This document shows positions 62,400 through 64,000 of a stretch of 64,000 bases of DNA, piece by piece; position 1 is the stretch's first letter, and the number at the start of each line of letters is the position of its first letter. Made by a program: the position numbers and the translations under genes. Source of the DNA: Tiliqua scincoides (Eukaryota > Chordata > Lepidosauria > Squamata > Scincidae); the NCBI RefSeq assembly GCF_035046505.1, contig NC_089821.1, forward strand, positions 34,024,348-34,088,347, written 5' to 3'. Below the pieces are notes generated by a model, which did not search any database, was not told the DNA's origin, and saw only the letters and a list, made by a program, of their open reading frames with translations.

Positions 62400-62850
62400 T
62401 AGGGGTGTCAAACATAACTAATAGCCACTCTTACCATTACAACTTTTAAAAAATAAATAAAAAAAGGTGTGGCCATACCTCCATTTAAAAGTACAGATTA
62501 AAGGGCTGAATTTAAAAAGTTAAAGGATCATCTTCAGACACATGCATTAGTAAGAGCACTTCCAATATATTTCACTAGCCTTACTGGAAGTTTTTGGATG
62601 TAATGAACCACAAAGTAGCATTTGCCTTCTTTGAGGCATCATCAAGTTGCTGACTTATCAACTGATCAAAATTTGTATTTTTTCTTCTATCACTTACAGC
62701 TAATTAGTTTCTAGATGAGAGCAAAGTGTTTATGTTTGTGCATCACCTTCTTAATGAAGTCACTTCCTACTTATTGATTTCACTTCCAGCCCTCAACAGG
62801 TATGATGAACACTATTCTGCCTACTGTGTGAAATGAATTTGACACCCATG
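62400..62850. mobile_element. Non-autonomous hAT transposon, older copy
   Basis: Ends TAGGGGTGTCAAACATAA and AATTTGACACCCATG. The flanks TGCTACAA and TTCTAAGA match at 5 of 8 positions, so the duplication is only suggested. Confidence 0.72.
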
Positions 62851-64000
62851 TTCTAAGAGTAAAATCTCAGTCCAGCAGAAGTCTTGGGCTTGAATTTACC
62901 TCTATTAAAAGGTACAGAAATAATGTACTGAGCTGCACCATATTTATTTGAACATAGTGGCTTTGTGGTCTCTCAACAACATGGCATATTGTTTGAAAGA
63001 TCAATTGGGTTGTCAGAAAGATACTGCAGTCAAATAACCACTCTTTAACCCAATTCATCTGCTCCTACCACTTCATGGTAAGAGGAAGGAAGGGCAGCAC
63101 ATACAAGCCTCATTCCAGGTTCAGAGTTTTCTATGGACTACCCATGCCTAGAACAGATCCTTGCTGTAACTGACTTTATTTGTGACATTGAAATTAACAA
63201 TGTTTGGGCTGATAGATCATGGCTGAATAAAGCTGTTCCCACCTAATGTTCCGCCTACTACTTGGTAGGCATTCTCAAAGAACAAAGTTACAGCAAGTAG
63301 CTCTTCAAACTATTCCAGTAATCTGAGCTTAAAATTCCAAGTACCTATTGTTCTACCCCAGTTCTTGAAGTCCCAGATACTTGTATTTTTGAGTGCTGGT
63401 AACCAAGAGTCCCTGGGGCATTTGGTGGGCTGCTGTGAGATACAGGAAGTTGGACTAGATGGGCCTATGGCCTGATCCAGTGGGGCTGTTCTTATGTTCT
63501 TAAAAGTAATTTACACTCAAGGTCTCCTCTCTAAATAACAAGTTGAATAAACATGTTCTTCCAAAATTTATAAATCTCTATGGCTTCTCTATGAATCTAA
63601 GTGCAATAACTATTGCCCACTGTCACTCATTATCACACTTGAACTTGGTTAATTTCAATGTCAGGAATACCAGCCAAGAAAGCCTTAGTATTATGACTTC
63701 ACATTCAGTTGTATCCTAATGTGGCCCTTCTATTTGTGCAAGAACCCCTGTGTGCACCAGGGGAGAAGCAGCAAATTTTTCCTGATCTCCTCTTCCTACT
63801 TCAGCCTTCTGAATATCTGTTGCTGAAGGGAAGTTTGACAAGAAGCTTCTCTATCCACTCACACAAACAAGGCTTCTTTAGAAGCACAGAGCATATAACC
63901 ATATATAAGTGCAAACGAGTGCCTTAACACCAGCACACAACATATGCAAAAATATCAAATGCCAGGAAGCTTTTCACAAATTGCAATCCAAAATTCCAAA
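62851..64000. other. PPFIA1 intron sequence
   Basis: Only the CR1 tail at 63,410 is assignable. Confidence 0.5.
63410..63501 (+). mobile_element. CR1 3' tail
   Basis: About 90 bp: GGGCATTTGGTGGGCTGC, then the family-typical GATCCAGTGGGGCTG and GTTCTTATGTTCTTA. It lies in a PPFIA1 intron. Confidence 0.85.

Overview
The window is vertebrate nuclear DNA, almost certainly from a squamate reptile. It has long introns, CR1 LINEs whose 3' ends finish in an 8-bp tandem repeat, a lizard-type tRNA SINE, a 5S rRNA-derived SINE, and many short hAT and Tigger-type DNA transposons. Two neighbouring host genes, both on the minus strand, match the conserved vertebrate order PPFIA1-CTTN.

Positions 255-35,660 hold CTTN (cortactin), which looks complete. 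Sixteen coding exons join without a frame break into a 547-residue protein. It has the acidic DDW Arp2/3-binding N-terminus, 6.5 actin-binding repeats, a helical and proline-rich linker and a C-terminal SH3 domain. The poly(A) signal is at 274-279. A non-coding first exon lies in a CpG island around 35,000-36,000. The repeat-6 exon, a cassette in mammals, ends in a GC rather than a GT splice donor here, and the repeat-5 exon sits beside a genomic hairpin.

Positions 35,700-43,000 are the intergenic spacer. It holds repeats only: two adjacent inverted-repeat elements beside the CpG island, hAT copies, a 5S-derived SINE and a nested CR1 pair.

Positions 43,040-64,000 hold the 3' end of PPFIA1 (liprin-alpha-1). 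Ten coding exons give the last 371 residues, with three SAM domains and a C-terminal TYSC PDZ ligand. They include a 27-nt microexon. The exon carrying the usual stop is followed 12 nt later by a strong splice donor, which suggests two alternative C-termini. A 12-nt candidate microexon lies upstream of SAM1. A 5'-truncated CR1 with an open 543-codon reverse-transcriptase frame sits in a PPFIA1 intron (46,771-48,717).

The repeats carry readable insertion history. Several hAT copies keep 8-bp target duplications, most of them with a central TA. A decayed Tigger holds two later TA-flanked insertions. A short nested-palindrome repeat recurs at least six times. I saw no retrovirus, LTR element, Polinton or CRISPR array. 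Exons were found by translating both strands and comparing with remembered cortactin and liprin sequences; no alignment program was run.
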